A stretch of DNA of 12,789 nt from Bacillota bacterium (GTDB lineage Bacteria > Bacillota > Dethiobacteria > DTU022 > UBA8154): contig DLUO01000182.1 in NCBI GenBank assembly GCA_003444595.1, positions 1 to 12,789 of the forward strand, given 5' to 3'. The notes beneath the pieces are model-generated. The model worked only from the letters and a program-made list of their open reading frames with translations. It made no database searches and was not told where the DNA came from. Both the position numbers and the translations under genes were made by a program. Each line of letters begins with the position of its first letter. The stretch's first letter is position 1. Positions 11,040-12,789 of the stretch are shown here, piece by piece.

Positions 11040-12789
11040 ATGGCAGAAAGTAATGAACTTCCGGCGAAAAAAGTAGTTATTCAGCTTAAAGATTGGGGTT
11101 CCAGAGAAATAACTGTCGGAACAACGATTTTGGAAATGCTGGGGGAGCTTTCGCCAAAATTGAAAAAAGAAGCCCTGGCTGCTCGTTTAAACGGTAAGAT
11201 TGTCGATCTGAACACTCCGTTGCAGGAGGATGCTTCTGTAGATATTCTGACTTTTGATGATCCGGAAGGTGCAGAAGTCTATCGCCATACGGCCAGTCAT
11301 GTCCTGGCGCAGGCAGTAAAAAGACTTTACGGAAATGTGCGTCTGGGAATAGGTCCTCCCATCAGCAACGGTTTTTATTATGATTTTGATTTTGCAACCC
11401 CCATAAGCCCCGAAGATTTGGAGAAAATTGAGGAGCAGGTCAAACAAATTATTAAAGAAGACCTTCCGTTGCAGCGTCTTGAGGTCAGCCGCGAAGAGGC
11501 CTTGAAAACCTTTCAGGAGTTGGGGGAGCCTTTTAAAGTAGAGTTGATTTCCGACCTGCCGGAGGGAGACACAATTAGTTGCTACAGGCAGGGTGAATTT
11601 ATCGATTTATGTGCCGGACCTCATCTTCCTTCCACAGGGAAACTGGGTTCCTTTAAATTGCTTAACCTGGCGGGTGCTTACTGGCGTGGTAACGAGCGCA
11701 ACCCCATGCTGCAGCGCATCTATGGCACAGCTTTTCCCAGAAAAGAATTGTTGGAAGAATACCTGCATTTACTGGAGGAGGCGCGCAAAAGGGACCATCG
11801 TAAACTTGGAAGAGAGCTGGATCTTTTCAGCTTTCACGAGGAGGCTCCCGGCTTTCCTTTTTATCATCCCCGGGGAATAATTGTGCGGCGCGAGCTGGAA
11901 AAATTCTGGCGCGAGGAGCACCAAAAAGCGGGTTACCAGGAAGTGGAAACGCCCATAATATTGAATAGGTTTCTCTGGGAACAATCCGGACACTGGGAGC
12001 ACTACCGGGAAGATATGTATTTTACCAAAATAGATGGGCAGGATTATGCTGTTAAACCCATGAACTGCCCTGGTTCGATGCTCATCTATAGAACAGGTAT
12101 GCATAGCTACCGTGATTTTCCGTTACGAATGGCGGAAATGGGCTTGGTACACCGGCATGAAAAATCGGGTACCCTTCACGGGCTGATGCGGGTGCGTTGC
12201 TTTACCCAGGATGACGCCCATATCTTCATGCTACCGGAGCAGATTGAGGATGAGGTAGCCGGGGTAATAGAGCTTGTTGACCGCTTCTACAGAGTTTTTG
12301 GTTTCAACTATCACGTAGAGCTGAGCACCAGGCCGGAAAAATCGATGGGTTCGGATGAGATGTGGGAAAAAGCCACCTCCGCGTTGCAATCTGTTTTGGA
12401 TAAAAGAGGTATGCCTTATAAAATTAATGAAGGTGACGGTGCTTTTTACGGTCCTAAAATAGATTTTCACCTGCAGGACTCTCTGGGCCGCACCTGGCAG
12501 TGCGGGACAATCCAGCTTGATTTCCAGATGCCGGAGAAGTTTGACTTGAGCTATATCGGGCCGGACGGGCAAAAGCACCGCCCCGCCATGATCCACAGGG
12601 TGGTTTATGGCTCAATGGAACGCTTTTTAGCCTTGTTGATCGAGCATTACGGTGGGGCTTTTCCCCTGTGGTTGGCTCCGGTACAGGCCGTTGTTATCCC
12701 CATAACCGACCGTCAGCGTACTTATGCCCTGGAAATAAAAGATCAGTTACGTAGCGAGAAGGTCCGGGTAGAAATGGACGACCGCAACG
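11040..12789 (+). CDS. thrS: Threonyl-tRNA synthetase, 3' end outside the window
   Basis: The frame is open from ATG 11040 to the window edge, 583 codons of a family of roughly 640. ThrRS joins threonine to tRNA-Thr and removes mischarged serine. Domains in order: N-terminal TGS domain (about 10-72); editing domain with HTASH (83-87) and CAGPH (191-195), which carry the His and Cys residues of the serine-removing site; class II catalytic core from about 245, with MNCPG (Cys343), HGLMRVRCFTQDDAH (His394) and MIHR (His519), the three zinc ligands that recognise threonine; and the beginning of the anticodon-binding domain (PLWLAPVQAVVIPI, from about 540). The start is supported by the GGTGGAGGGGG ribosome binding site. 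A short reading frame of 12 codons (10983-11021) lies in the leader. No fault is visible in the part shown. Confidence 0.97.
   Translation, partial: MAESNELPAKKVVIQLKDWGSREITVGTTILEMLGELSPKLKKEALAARLNGKIVDLNTPLQEDASVDILTFDDPEGAEVYRHTASHVLAQAVKRLYGNVRLGIGPPISNGFYYDFDFATPISPEDLEKIEEQVKQIIKEDLPLQRLEVSREEALKTFQELGEPFKVELISDLPEGDTISCYRQGEFIDLCAGPHLPSTGKLGSFKLLNLAGAYWRGNERNPMLQRIYGTAFPRKELLEEYLHLLEEARKRDHRKLGRELDLFSFHEEAPGFPFYHPRGIIVRRELEKFWREEHQKAGYQEVETPIILNRFLWEQSGHWEHYREDMYFTKIDGQDYAVKPMNCPGSMLIYRTGMHSYRDFPLRMAEMGLVHRHEKSGTLHGLMRVRCFTQDDAHIFMLPEQIEDEVAGVIELVDRFYRVFGFNYHVELSTRPEKSMGSDEMWEKATSALQSVLDKRGMPYKINEGDGAFYGPKIDFHLQDSLGRTWQCGTIQLDFQMPEKFDLSYIGPDGQKHRPAMIHRVVYGSMERFLALLIEHYGGAFPLWLAPVQAVVIPITDRQRTYALEIKDQLRSEKVRVEMDDRN

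Overview
The window looks like chromosomal DNA of a low-to-moderate G+C anaerobic member of the Bacillota, probably a Clostridia/Peptococcaceae-type organism. This rests on gene content (Rex, YlxP/DUF503, YerB-type DUF3048 lipoprotein, YetF-type DUF421 protein, MnmM/YtqB), strong AGGAGG-type ribosome binding sites, sigma-A promoters with TTGACA-17-TATAAT spacing, and tRNA genes with encoded CCA. No species can be assigned from sequence alone.

Layout. 1-421: 3' part of a CHRD-domain protein. 451-793: terminator-like hairpin, an unexplained structured stretch whose first hairpin loop is complementary to the second one (511-641), then an isolated tRNA-Leu(GAG) with its terminator. 794-1303: long intergenic stretch. 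1304-2089: enoyl-CoA hydratase with both catalytic glutamates. 2210-2647: unrecognised zinc-ribbon protein, sharing a bidirectional terminator with a convergent 59-aa membrane protein. 3070-3508: ylxP with a strong promoter and a complicated leader. 3545-4240: DUF421 membrane protein. 4289-5341 (minus): DUF3048 lipoprotein. 5453-6019: mnmM-like methyltransferase. 6100-7319: mobB-rex operon. 7448-7971: promoter, five tRNA genes (Asp, Phe, Gly, Cys, Leu-TAA) and terminator.

Accessory island. Directly behind tRNA-Leu(TAA), three tightly spaced minus-strand genes read ImmA/IrrE-like protease, two-helix membrane protein, tyrosine recombinase, with the recombinase ending about 35 bp from the tRNA 3' end. 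This is the usual form of an integrative element or its remnant at a tRNA locus, reduced here to three genes and with no visible repressor. No convincing second attachment site was found by eye. Core sequence resumes with a small two-helix membrane protein (10432-10638), tRNA-Val(GAC) with terminator, and thrS, which runs off the right edge.

How the genes work together. The core genes are mostly separate housekeeping units: tRNA supply and modification, threonyl-tRNA synthesis, NADH-responsive repression (Rex), molybdenum-cofactor maturation (MobB) and acyl-CoA metabolism. I saw no clearly new multi-gene system. The items most worth a second look are the structured RNA candidate at 511-641, the hairpin-occluded ribosome binding site of mobB, the leader of ylxP, the Rex-like palindrome in front of the tRNA operon, and the three-gene ImmA-membrane protein-integrase island.
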